A DNA stretch of 64,000 nt from an uncultured delta proteobacterium. GTDB taxonomy: Bacteria; Myxococcota_A; Polyangia; Polyangiales; Polyangiaceae. Position 1 is the first letter of the stretch; each line of letters starts with the position of its first letter. Below the pieces are notes generated by a model. It did not search any database and was not told the DNA's origin. It worked only from the letters and a program-made list of their open reading frames with translations. A program made the translations under genes and the position numbers. The DNA lies in contig CAITIQ010000668.1 in the NCBI GenBank assembly GCA_903892415.1, positions 26,127 to 90,126 of the forward strand. Direction: 5' to 3'. This document shows positions 17,226 to 25,817 of this stretch, one piece after another.

Positions 17226-18731
17226 CTAACCACCCAGCCCGAGCGGAAGGCCAAAGCCCCACCAAGCCAATAGCAACGCTGTCCACGCCACAATGAAGCT
17301 CAGCGAGTAAGGCAACATCGTCGCGACCAGCGTGCCGATGCCTGCGCTTTTGACATAACGGCGTGCATACATCACAACCAGCGGGAAGTAGGGCATCAGA
17401 GGGGAGACGATGTTCGAGGTTGAATCTCCAATGCGATAGGCGGCCTGTATCAACTCCGGTGAAAGACCGACGCTCATCAGCATCGGGACGAGAATTGGCG
17501 CAAGGAGCGCCCACTTTGCGCTTGCGGAGCCGATGAACAGATCGAGGGCTGCTCCGACAAACACGATCGCTACGATGGTAATGGCGGGAGGAAGGCCCAG
17601 CGACCGCAGCCCAAGGGCACCCTTGAGTGCGCACAATGCCCCTAGGTTGGAGCGATTAAACGCCTCGATGAACAACGACGCCAAGAAAGCCAGGACCAGG
17701 TAGTAACCCATCTCCCCCATCGACTTGGCTGCTCCGGCGATCGCGTCTCGGTGGGTCTTGATCGTTCCTGCCAAGCCTCCGTACGTCAGACCCGTCAGTA
17801 AGAAGAACAAGAACAGGAGTGGCACGATTGCCACCATCAGCGGCGCATCGAAGCTACTTAGTGAGCCGTTAGGAGAACGAAGCGCCGCATGCTCTGGGAT
17901 GGATACCGCCGCAATCGCGGCCATGAACGAGACTGCCACGAGCGTCGTACCCACTAGCGCTCGTCGCTCCCTCGGACTGAGACGCTCGAGCGTGTGCGCG
18001 TCGGCTTCATCGCCGTCGACACGCGTTGCCATGAGCCGTGGCTCAACCACACGGTCCGTGATCCACCAACCCAGTAGCACGATGACAAGACACGAGGCGG
18101 TCATGAAGTACCAATTGCATAGCGGGTTAACGACTCGCCCTGGCTCGAGAATCTGGGCGGCGCTTTGGGTGAACCCCTGCAAGAGAACGTCAAGCCCGCT
18201 GGGGACGAAGTTCGCCGAGAATCCGCCTGATACCCCCGCGAACGCGGCGGCGATACCCGCCAGTGGGTGGCGCCCTGCCGCGCGAAAAAGCGTCCCGCCG
18301 ATGGGGACTACAAGAATGAAACCTGCATCACCAGCACTATGACTTACGATCGCAACGAAGATGAGCGTTGGGGTCAAGAGCCTCACTGGGGTAATCTCGA
18401 GTAACCAGCGCACGGCTGCGCGCACGAGCCCCGCTTGCTCGGCCACACCCACCCCAAGGAGGGTCACCAGGACTACGCCCAAAGGGTGAAAGCCAGTAAA
18501 GGTCTTCACCATGCCAAGCAGGCTCGTCAGCAATCCTTCCCTGGTGAGCAAGCTCTTTACGACCAGCGGCTCGCCATTGCGGGGGTCCACCAGGTCCCAC
18601 GCAACCGGAGCGAGAGCCGCCGAGAGAACCCAGGTTAGGAAAAGAGCTCCGAGAAAGAGCGCGGCTGGGTCGGGCAGCTTGTTACCTACTCGCTCAACCC
18701 ACGCAAGCCAGCCCCGCTTCTCCGCTGCCAT
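17226..18731 (-). CDS. AbgT-family transporter
   Basis: A 501-residue inner-membrane protein with about a dozen hydrophobic helices. The start GWLAWVERVGNKLPDPAALF and the segments SHSAGDAGFILVVPIGGTLF and NWYFMTASC are characteristic of the AbgT (p-aminobenzoyl-glutamate) transporter family. Members import p-aminobenzoyl-glutamate or export antifolates such as sulfonamides. ATG 18731 is chosen over an in-frame TTG at 18761, because the upstream methyltransferase gene ends at 18745 and the ATG fits the family start. It is probably co-transcribed with the methyltransferase and DUF1993 genes. Confidence 0.9.
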   Translation of the reverse strand: MAAEKRGWLAWVERVGNKLPDPAALFLGALFLTWVLSAALAPVAWDLVDPRNGEPLVVKSLLTREGLLTSLLGMVKTFTGFHPLGVVLVTLLGVGVAEQAGLVRAAVRWLLEITPVRLLTPTLIFVAIVSHSAGDAGFILVVPIGGTLFRAAGRHPLAGIAAAFAGVSGGFSANFVPSGLDVLLQGFTQSAAQILEPGRVVNPLCNWYFMTASCLVIVLLGWWITDRVVEPRLMATRVDGDEADAHTLERLSPRERRALVGTTLVAVSFMAAIAAVSIPEHAALRSPNGSLSSFDAPLMVAIVPLLFLFFLLTGLTYGGLAGTIKTHRDAIAGAAKSMGEMGYYLVLAFLASLFIEAFNRSNLGALCALKGALGLRSLGLPPAITIVAIVFVGAALDLFIGSASAKWALLAPILVPMLMSVGLSPELIQAAYRIGDSTSNIVSPLMPYFPLVVMYARRYVKSAGIGTLVATMLPYSLSFIVAWTALLLAWWGFGLPLGLGG

Positions 18732-18744
18732 GGGCCAACCGTAG

Positions 18745-19962
18745 CTAGGTTGTTGGTTCAATCACTATAGAAGATTGGGCGAAGCGAGCTTGCAACCGGA
18801 TGACCTCTCCGGCAGCCACCCACCTTGGCGTTGACTCAAGCCACAGGCGAGTGAGCCAGGAGTTGGTAGGCGAGGCGATGCTTGGCCGTGTCGAGAGAGT
18901 GATCCCTGGAGCCAATGCAACCTCGAAGTAGCTCACCACTGCGTCAAACCGCCCAGCTGATTTGGCCACGAGCGCGAACGGAGTAATCAATGGGAGCGTC
19001 GACCCAAAGTCTACTCCGCCGACGAGCACGGGCTCGGACAGCTCCAGCAAACTGGCCGCCTCGCGTTGCTCGAGGGAGGTTGGTAGCGCCTGGTTCGTAA
19101 CGTGGGCAAGCACACCAAAGTCGATCCCGTAGTCTCGACTCCACCGACCCGTGTTACCGGCTCCAAACCGATGATAGTCCGCTAGCTCGTCGGGGACGCT
19201 GGCCAGGTATGCATATACGCTTAGCTCGTGCGGGATGATGCGAGCGTCTTTGGTAAGCAGGCGCTTCTTGGCGTCAGCCACGATGTCGACGATGTGTTCA
19301 CCAAGTGGATCATTTCCGATGGTCTCGGTCACGAGCAGCGTCGCTCTGGTTGGAAGCTCAAGGCGGGTGGACCAGCCTTGCAGCACTGTCACCCGGTCGG
19401 CGACTCCATTGGCCCGAGCAAGTTCTCGTACCGTTCCCGCCATCGCCGAGGCCTCCATGGCAAAAACGTGCTTGGCCCCAGCCAGCGCCGCGCCCACGGC
19501 CATGACCCCCGTGCCACTACCGATGTCGAGCACGACGTCATCAGCCGTAACTTGTGCACGAATGGCCGCAAGAAACTGCTTGGTACGCAGCTCGTCATCG
19601 AGCAGCCCAATATGGGTTGGGAAGTGAGCCCAGGTCCCTTGATCGGTTTTTTGGAGCGGCGTCTCGGCGCCGAGCAGCAACCCATTATCAATCAGCAGCA
19701 TGAGGGTTGCTGCGATCTCTGCGAAGTCTCTTCGGCTCCTTGCGGCTACACCGTCAACCAGGGCGCGCAGCGTCGTTGGCTCAGAGCAGGCTGCGAGCAG
19801 CGCCAAGCCATGCATTCCAACTTCTACCGTTCGCCCGTCCAGCGTGGCGGTGGCGTCACCCGCCGAACGCAACTCGAGATGAATGCGTTCCGCGCGTTTG
19901 AGCGTTGCGTCTTGCGCAGGAGCTTGCGGCGCAGAAACCTCCGGCCTGCCGTTGATGCTCAA
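18745..19962 (-). CDS. PRMT-like SAM-dependent methyltransferase
   Basis: A 405-residue protein. An N-terminal domain of about 100 residues resembles a small winged-helix or PqqD-like module. The Rossmann SAM-binding motif is VLDIGSGTGVMAVGAALAGA followed by an acidic motif FAMEAS. The later VTETIGNDPLGE resembles the double-E loop of protein arginine methyltransferases, and the beta-barrel-like C-terminal half continues the resemblance. It may methylate a protein, but this is inferred from the fold alone. The start is TTG at 19962, overlapping the DUF1993 stop by 4 nt (TTGA). Confidence 0.7.
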   Translation of the reverse strand: MSINGRPEVSAPQAPAQDATLKRAERIHLELRSAGDATATLDGRTVEVGMHGLALLAACSEPTTLRALVDGVAARSRRDFAEIAATLMLLIDNGLLLGAETPLQKTDQGTWAHFPTHIGLLDDELRTKQFLAAIRAQVTADDVVLDIGSGTGVMAVGAALAGAKHVFAMEASAMAGTVRELARANGVADRVTVLQGWSTRLELPTRATLLVTETIGNDPLGEHIVDIVADAKKRLLTKDARIIPHELSVYAYLASVPDELADYHRFGAGNTGRWSRDYGIDFGVLAHVTNQALPTSLEQREAASLLELSEPVLVGGVDFGSTLPLITPFALVAKSAGRFDAVVSYFEVALAPGITLSTRPSIASPTNSWLTRLWLESTPRWVAAGEVIRLQARFAQSSIVIEPTT

Positions 19963-20471
19963 GCTTTGGGGGCCTGCATCGTTAGTGCACCCAGGTAGTC
20001 ACGTTTGCCGACGTCGACCCCGTTATGGCGGAGCAAGGCGTAGACATGCGCGAGGTGGAAGTAGAAGTTGGGCATGAAGTGCTCGAAGAAGTAGTCCGCG
20101 CCGGTCATTGTCTTTCCCTCCCAACGAGGTTGGCTGATCGCGCGGGCGGCGGCGTCGCTGAAGTCCGCCTCGGTTACGCTATCAAGGTATTCAACCACCG
20201 AGTCGATGCGAGCTCGCAACTCTGCAATCGTCTTCTCGCTATCTTCGTGTTTCGGCGCCTCTTTGCCGGTTAGCCTCGCAGTGCCAAGTTTGATGGTGTC
20301 GCACACGACCTGAACCTGTTTGACGAGGGGGAACTGATCAGGCGAAAGGCGGGCCGAAAGCAGGTTGTCCGGGTCGAACTTACGCGCAGCACCGAAGGCA
20401 ACAGCCTTGTCCAACCAAGAGCCAACTTGCTTCAACTGCTTCTTCATTTGCAACAGCGGGCGGTAAAACAT
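19959..20471 (-). CDS. DUF1993 domain protein
   Basis: A 170-residue protein matching the usual length of DUF1993. The ATG at 20471 gives the family-like start MFYRPLLQMKKQLKQVGSWL. Other segments are KFDPDNLLSARLSPDQFPLV and DYFFEHFMPNFYFHLAHVYA. The family belongs to the DinB/YfiT-like four-helix bundle type proteins and has no established reaction. The open frame upstream to 20555 is disregarded. It is the first gene of a three-gene unit with the methyltransferase and the AbgT transporter. Confidence 0.85.
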   Translation of the reverse strand: MFYRPLLQMKKQLKQVGSWLDKAVAFGAARKFDPDNLLSARLSPDQFPLVKQVQVVCDTIKLGTARLTGKEAPKHEDSEKTIAELRARIDSVVEYLDSVTEADFSDAAARAISQPRWEGKTMTGADYFFEHFMPNFYFHLAHVYALLRHNGVDVGKRDYLGALTMQAPKA

Positions 20472-20583
20472 CGTGCAGTGGTAGCCGAAGTTGCACGTCT
20501 TGGCTTGCCTGATTCCCAGGATGGCGCGGTAACGGCGAGTTTGGTGGCTCAGCACCTAACCCTTATGCGATTAAATGACGAAA

Positions 20584-20611
20584 CGCCCACCTAGCCGTAG
20601 CCAGGTGGGCG
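20584..20611 (-). terminator. Putative intrinsic terminator after the DUF4331 gene
   Basis: A perfect 9-bp inverted repeat (CGCCCACCT at 20584-20592 and AGGTGGGCG at 20603-20611) with a 10-nt loop lies just after the stop of the DUF4331 gene at 20630. Read on the minus strand it is followed by GTTTCGTCATTTAAT, a weakly T-rich tail. It sits between two minus-strand genes and probably separates their transcription. Confidence 0.6.
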
Positions 20612-20629
20612 CTGTCATCCAGTGATTGC

Positions 20630-22069
20630 TCAGTTCGCCGCAGGGTTGTGCGTCGCGGCCGAGAAGCTCTCCCAGGGAGCATTTGCGTAGGGGAAGGTGT
20701 TCTTGTTTGCGCCGTCGCCTGCTTGATTCACGCCATCGGGAACCGGAGCTGCAAGCCTGCAAAGCAGGAGTGAGAGCTCAACGTCCGTCACGTCCGGATC
20801 GAAGCCGCCGGGGGGAAGCGCCCGACCGTTGGGGAAGCCACCCGGGGTGCCGAGATCGACGCGAAGCACATCGCCGATGCTGGTGATGCTATGCGCGCCA
20901 GCCGACGGGATGTTGTTGAGGTTGATGACCTCGATGATGTCGGTGCGGTTTGCCTTGAGGACGTTGATACCACCGCCGGGAACACAACCAGCGAGCGGTC
21001 CACCGGCTGCGTAGAAGCCAGCAAACTCGGCGTCGCGAACGATCACCGGGTTGAGGAAGTAGGCTCCGAAGGTACCGAGATCATCAGAGGGACGGAGACG
21101 GTTCCAGCGGTCTTTGTCTTGCAGACCGATCACCGCCTCGTTGATCAGCGGCAGGCCCAAGCGCGAAACCTGACGCCACGGACCGAAGCCGTCGTTGGTT
21201 CCGTCCTTGCGCAAAACAGTGGTCTTGCGACGACTGGCGGAGGCCCAGACGCCAACGGTCTGTGCGTTGCTCGGTGTGCCGTCGTTGGCGATGGCTCCGC
21301 CGTTGGCCACGGTGAGGGGGATCTCGAGGGCGATGGCATTGACGTTGGTGAAACGAACGCTGTCTCGAGGGTTACCGCCGATGACGCTGCGCAAACCGGC
21401 GAGATCAAAGACCGCGCCCAAGTCCACGTAGAACGGATCGTCGCGCGGACCTGCGAATACCCGGCCTTCGCCAGCCCCGAGGCTGGTGATGACTGAGGTC
21501 GCCGGATTGTCGACGAAGTGCTGCTCGTACGAAGTGCCGTTCGGAATCATGTAGGCGATCGCGTTGGTGCGCGGTCCAACGTTGGGCGGTGCAACGGGTG
21601 CGTCGCTCACGAGGACCACGGGCGCTTGACCGGCAACGATCTTGGTTACGCTGTAGGTCTGAGCAAAGGCGCCGCCGCCCGAGATCTGAGCGAAGAACTC
21701 TTTGCCACCACCTACGGGAAGAGCCAGGTCTGCCACGTCCACCACAGGGTAGGGAGCCGACGAGAATTGAATCTGATAGGTGAGAGCGTCGTCGAGGCTG
21801 GAGGGCCCTCGCGCGATGTGAACCTCGTACAGCGCATCATTGGCGAACTTCTTCCAGTTCGGCGCTGCATAGGGGACCTGAAGTCCGTTGTACCCGGCAA
21901 CGACAACGAGGTTGGTGCCTTGGCGCCAGGCCCAGAGATCGGTGTTGTCGGTATCGGGATCGCTCGCGGTTCCGGGAGCTTCGGAGTGGCTCGAGGCGGA
22001 GGCCTCCAGCGTCACAGTGCCGAGCAACGCGGCCATCGTAGAAACAGCAAATAGTTTTTTAGCTCGCAT
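20630..22069 (-). CDS. DUF4331 secreted protein
   Basis: A 479-residue exported protein. The ATG at 22069 gives a signal peptide (KKLFAVSTMAALLGTVTL, cleavage near ASA), and GAGGAA overlapping the end of the preceding gene is a good ribosome-binding site; the in-frame GTG at 22084 is less likely. The mature N terminus SHSEAPGTASDPDTDNTDLW is the hallmark of DUF4331, a large domain of unknown function found in secreted bacterial proteins. It lies 11 nt downstream of the Gly-rich lipoprotein gene on the same transcript, and a terminator hairpin follows. Confidence 0.88.
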   Translation of the reverse strand: MRAKKLFAVSTMAALLGTVTLEASASSHSEAPGTASDPDTDNTDLWAWRQGTNLVVVAGYNGLQVPYAAPNWKKFANDALYEVHIARGPSSLDDALTYQIQFSSAPYPVVDVADLALPVGGGKEFFAQISGGGAFAQTYSVTKIVAGQAPVVLVSDAPVAPPNVGPRTNAIAYMIPNGTSYEQHFVDNPATSVITSLGAGEGRVFAGPRDDPFYVDLGAVFDLAGLRSVIGGNPRDSVRFTNVNAIALEIPLTVANGGAIANDGTPSNAQTVGVWASASRRKTTVLRKDGTNDGFGPWRQVSRLGLPLINEAVIGLQDKDRWNRLRPSDDLGTFGAYFLNPVIVRDAEFAGFYAAGGPLAGCVPGGGINVLKANRTDIIEVINLNNIPSAGAHSITSIGDVLRVDLGTPGGFPNGRALPPGGFDPDVTDVELSLLLCRLAAPVPDGVNQAGDGANKNTFPYANAPWESFSAATHNPAAN

Positions 22070-22080
22070 AACTCGATTCC

Positions 22081-23190
22081 TCACTTAGTAATCAGGTAGA
22101 CAGTCCCGTTGGCGGCGCGCCCATCGACCCAACCAAATGCGTCGGCATCCTTGGCGCGGTGAATTCCGCCAGGCTCGAAGTTGGTGGATAGATCGTTAGC
22201 GGCATCACCAGTGAACACCGTCGTGTCGAAGGACGTCGTGTCGACAACCAGCGCGGCGGTGGTGAGCGTGGCTGAGTCGAGCGCCGAGAGCCAAAGCTCC
22301 GAATCGTCGAGGCTAAGGGCCGCTCCCGCGGGGAAGCCGGCGTCATAGCTATCGACGATCGACGTTGGAGTAGAGCTGCCCGCGGCTAAGAACAGCACGC
22401 GTGCGTTGGCTCGACCCGAGCCGATGGTGTCTACGACGTAGAGGTCCCCATTGGCCGCTACAGCGATTCCGCTGGGATCCACGAGCCCGTCCTCGATCAG
22501 GGCCGTCGCGGTGCCACCAGCACTAGCGATCTTGTAGATCGCAGCACTGCCGCTTGCCGAACGACCAGTGAAGTAGATCTGATCAACGTTGTTCTCGTTG
22601 CGTACTTCGAGGTTTCGCGGTGATAGGCCCGTCGTCCCTGGTACGAGGGTTGGCGTCCCGCCCGCGGCAGGTACGGTGAAGATGCCACCGCGATCTGCAC
22701 CCGCTTCGTCCGCAGCCGAGTCAGCCACGTACAACGACTCGCCACTCGTGCTGGTTGCGATTCCGAAGGGAGCCGTGAGCGGACTGCCGGTAACCACTAT
22801 CGTGGCCCCGCCCGCGGGCGACCCCTCGAAGATCCCTGGAGTGCCGTCGGCCTCCAAGCCAGTGAAGTAAATGGCATCGGCGTTGGGGCTTGGTGCGGCG
22901 TCGAAGACGACGCGACCTTCGCTTACGACGGCAACAGACGTTGGGCCCGCTCCCCCGCCGCCTGCAGCCATTCCGCCCATGCCACCCATTCCGCCCATAC
23001 CACCGCCGCCGGGGCCGTTGCCGCCCCCGCCGTTCCCGCCGGGTTGTTCACCACCACCGCCTGTCGGACCACCACCAACACCACCGGTTCCGCCGGTTGT
23101 TGTGTCGTCACCACAGGCCGCAGCAGCAAGCAGCCAGCAGAGCCCGAGGAGAGTCGATGCTCCTCCGGATCTGTTGATACCTGAACTCAT
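22081..23190 (-). CDS. Gly-rich-stalk lipoprotein, possible beta-propeller
   Basis: A 369-residue lipoprotein. The ATG at 23190 gives a signal with lipobox AAAAC (Cys26). Residues of about 31-80 are a Gly-rich stalk with GGM repeats. The remainder has repeated segments such as DAIYFTGLEADGTPGIFEGS, ESLYVADSAADEAGADRGGI and GDLYVVDTIGSGRANARVLF, which look like blades of an NHL/SMP-30-type beta-propeller. It probably displays a propeller on the cell surface. It is co-transcribed with the DUF4331 gene. Confidence 0.72.
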   Translation of the reverse strand: MSSGINRSGGASTLLGLCWLLAAAACGDDTTTGGTGGVGGGPTGGGGEQPGGNGGGGNGPGGGGMGGMGGMGGMAAGGGGAGPTSVAVVSEGRVVFDAAPSPNADAIYFTGLEADGTPGIFEGSPAGGATIVVTGSPLTAPFGIATSTSGESLYVADSAADEAGADRGGIFTVPAAGGTPTLVPGTTGLSPRNLEVRNENNVDQIYFTGRSASGSAAIYKIASAGGTATALIEDGLVDPSGIAVAANGDLYVVDTIGSGRANARVLFLAAGSSTPTSIVDSYDAGFPAGAALSLDDSELWLSALDSATLTTAALVVDTTSFDTTVFTGDAANDLSTNFEPGGIHRAKDADAFGWVDGRAANGTVYLITK

Positions 23191-23224
23191 TCGCAGCCTC
23201 CCAGATTGTCTGGTTTCAAGAAAG

Positions 23225-23245
23225 GTCGGGCACGAGGTGCCCGAC
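23225..23245. promoter_or_regulatory. Perfect inverted repeat upstream of the lipoprotein gene
   Basis: GTCGGGCAC-gag-GTGCCCGAC is a perfect 9-bp palindrome with a 3-nt centre, 35 nt upstream of the start at 23190 and within the divergent region shared with gmd. It could be a repressor operator, a 5'-UTR hairpin, or a terminator read on the minus strand, since CCTTTCTT follows it. The remaining part of the 290-bp intergenic region shows no recognised promoter. Confidence 0.4.
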
Positions 23246-23480
23246 ACGCTGGCCGCAGGAACGCCCAATAGCCCCCCGCGGTCCCCGCCAAGGCAGGCAG
23301 GGCTACAACTCGCGAGCAGGCCTTTCGGTTGCATTTCGCTGACGTTTAGGAATCTTGTGCAAGTCTGGCGCTTTGACGGCGGCTCGGTTCGGGATCAACG
23401 TCGGCTGAACAGTGTTGGATGAGCACGCAACGTAGGCGGGTGAACAACACGAGGGTGTTTCGTGTTACCTGCGAGGACGA

Positions 23481-24479
23481 ATGAAGCGTGCGCTAGTCAC
23501 CGGTATCACCGGCCAAGATGGTTCTTACCTTGCTGAACTGCTCTTGAGCAAAGGCTACGAAGTGCACGGCGTCGTGCGTCGCGCGAGCACCTTCAACACA
23601 GAGCGCATCGACCATCTTTACGTGGACCCCCACGAGGGCAACGCCAAGCTGTTTTTGCACTACGGCGATCTAAATGACGCGTCTTCACTGCAAACGATCA
23701 TTCGGGATGTAGTACCGGACGAGGTGTACAACCTTGCGGCACAGAGTCACGTCCGAGTGTCCTTCGACATTCCGGAATACACGGGCGAGGTCACCGGACT
23801 CGGAACAGTTCGCATTCTTGAGGCGATCCGCAAGCTCGGCATTCAATGCCGTTTCTACCAAGCGTCATCGAGTGAGCTTTACGGCAAGGTCGTTGAGACC
23901 CCTCAGCGAGAGACCACGCCATTCCATCCACGAAGCCCCTACGCGGTTGCCAAGGCTTACTCGTTCTATATGACGCAAAACTACCGCGAGGCGTACGGCA
24001 TCTTTGCCACGAACGGCATCCTTTTCAATCACGAGAGCGAGCGGCGCGGCGAGACGTTTGTCACGCGAAAGATCACTCGCGCGGTAGGCCGCATCAAGCA
24101 CGGGACGCAGACTGAACTGTTCCTGGGCAACCTCGACGCCAAACGGGACTGGGGTCACGCGAAGGACTATGTGGAGGCAATGTGGCTCATGTTGCAGCAT
24201 GAGGTCCCCGACGACTTCGTCATCGGCACCGGCGAGACGTACAGCGTTCGCGAGTTTGCCGAACGAGCTTTCGCCCATGTAGGTCTCGACGCAAAAGACT
24301 TCATCAAGATTGATCCTCGCTACTTCCGCCCGTCGGAGGTCGACCTACTTCTGGCCGACCCTTCAAAGGCTAAGCAGGTACTGGGCTGGAAGCCGCAGGT
24401 GAGCTTCCCGGAGCTCGTGCAGCGTATGGTCGACCATGACGTCGAGCTCGCAGCGCGAGAAGTCCGGGCCCGCGGCTAA
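23481..24479 (+). CDS. gmd: GDP-mannose 4,6-dehydratase
   Basis: A 332-residue extended SDR that converts GDP-mannose to GDP-4-keto-6-deoxymannose, the precursor of GDP-fucose, rhamnose and perosamine. The N-terminal motif is VTGITGQDGSYLAELLLSKG, and RRASTFNTERIDHLY is the classical GMD segment. The catalytic Ser/Tyr/Lys are in ASSSELYGKV and SPYAVAKAYS, and HESERRGETFVTRKITRA is the substrate-binding region. GCGAGGA precedes the ATG. No fucose synthase (gmer) or glycosyltransferase is adjacent. It probably serves cell-surface polysaccharide synthesis. Confidence 0.95.
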   Translation: MKRALVTGITGQDGSYLAELLLSKGYEVHGVVRRASTFNTERIDHLYVDPHEGNAKLFLHYGDLNDASSLQTIIRDVVPDEVYNLAAQSHVRVSFDIPEYTGEVTGLGTVRILEAIRKLGIQCRFYQASSSELYGKVVETPQRETTPFHPRSPYAVAKAYSFYMTQNYREAYGIFATNGILFNHESERRGETFVTRKITRAVGRIKHGTQTELFLGNLDAKRDWGHAKDYVEAMWLMLQHEVPDDFVIGTGETYSVREFAERAFAHVGLDAKDFIKIDPRYFRPSEVDLLLADPSKAKQVLGWKPQVSFPELVQRMVDHDVELAAREVRARG

Positions 24480-24533
24480 ACGCATCCCCAGAGAGGGCTC
24501 GCCGATAGAGCGCCGTCTGCTAGCGTTTGACCG

Positions 24534-25817
24534 GTGGCCCGCGAGCAAACCGGAATCACCTTCAGGCGCCAGCGACGGGCGATCACCGCCGTCGCGCGCT
24601 TCATCGGAGGGATCGCTGGCTCGGTGCTTTGCGGTAGCTTCGTCCTCTCGGTGCTCCGTGATCCCGCCGACATCGCGCGCGTAGCTTGGACCGAGGGCGC
24701 GGACTTGCTGGGTGCCTACGGTGGAGCGGGGCTGATCATGCTGCCGTTTATCGGGGTATTCACTGCCTATCTGCGACGAGGTCGAAGGGAAGCAGTGACT
24801 GAGCTTCAAGCAACTCCGCTGGGCCTTTCGATGCGATTAGCGAGCGGGCGCACTCTGGAGATACCCCGCGCAGAAATCAGCGGGGGCCACCAAGAACGCC
24901 TTGGTAAGCATCAACGGCGGGTCACATTTACCCTCAATCGCGGCCTAGAGACTGGCGACCAGATCGTACTAGAAGGTCCGGAGGCCGAGCTCGCTGCCTT
25001 GAGCGGCACGTTGGACACGGTTCCTACCGAGATATCACTTTCACGTAGCGGCTTGAGTGTCGGCCTCAGCATCGCCCTGATTTCGGCAGTGGTAGGCGGC
25101 TATCTATCGAGCTTCGTTTTCGCTCTGGTCGAGGCACGCGCGCTCGACATTCGAGTTGCGAGCGCCCTGACCGCGGACGCCTGGTCGCTGGCGCTTTTCG
25201 TTGCCTGCGCCAGCCTGACTGCGCTCTGCCTCAGCTTGCTTACCGCCGCGCGTAAGCTCCGCATCGGGCTGGACGGCATCGTCGTGGACACGCCACTCAG
25301 AGAGCACTTCATCCCTGCGGCGGAGATCCGATCGACCGCCTTCTCGTCACTTGGTCTTCAGATTGATCGTAAAGAAGGCCGCCCGTTAAGGGTGCCAGCA
25401 CCAGGTTGCAAATTGGAAACGCTCGCTGCTGCGGCAGAGAGCATCGACCAGCTGCGCAACGAAGGAACCAGCCGAACCGACGCCCCGCGGCTGAAGTCGC
25501 TCGTGGCGCGCTGGCGGGAGGCTCTGCACGCTGGGGCGTTGAGCCCTGAGGGATATCGGGAACCGGCGCTGCAACCAAGCGACCTATCAGCTGCTCTGCG
25601 TGAACCCAGCTTGTCGCTGGAGGCGAAGCTGAGTTCGGCTCGTTTGCTGCTGGCCACCGAGGGAGAGCCGGCGCGCTTGGAAATCCGGCGGCTCGCCGAC
25701 AAGATGGTGCTCTCGCAGAACCGCGACATGCTGCTCGAGGTGGCCTGCGAGGAGGCCACCGAAGCAGAGCCGCTGGATACGCAAGATACCTATCTAGAGA
25801 ATCAAAGGCAGTTGTAG
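24534..25817 (+). CDS. Hypothetical membrane protein
   Basis: A 427-residue protein starting at GTG 24534. Four hydrophobic segments are visible: two near residues 25-80 and two near 170-240. They alternate with soluble beta-rich parts (for example LGLSMRLASGRTLEIPRAEI) that resemble PH-like membrane-associated domains. The C-terminal 110 residues are soluble and helical. No enzymatic motif is seen. Its 3' end overlaps the convergent protease gene by 16 nt. It lies 54 nt after gmd and may be co-transcribed with it. Confidence 0.6.
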   Translation: MAREQTGITFRRQRRAITAVARFIGGIAGSVLCGSFVLSVLRDPADIARVAWTEGADLLGAYGGAGLIMLPFIGVFTAYLRRGRREAVTELQATPLGLSMRLASGRTLEIPRAEISGGHQERLGKHQRRVTFTLNRGLETGDQIVLEGPEAELAALSGTLDTVPTEISLSRSGLSVGLSIALISAVVGGYLSSFVFALVEARALDIRVASALTADAWSLALFVACASLTALCLSLLTAARKLRIGLDGIVVDTPLREHFIPAAEIRSTAFSSLGLQIDRKEGRPLRVPAPGCKLETLAAAAESIDQLRNEGTSRTDAPRLKSLVARWREALHAGALSPEGYREPALQPSDLSAALREPSLSLEAKLSSARLLLATEGEPARLEIRRLADKMVLSQNRDMLLEVACEEATEAEPLDTQDTYLENQRQL

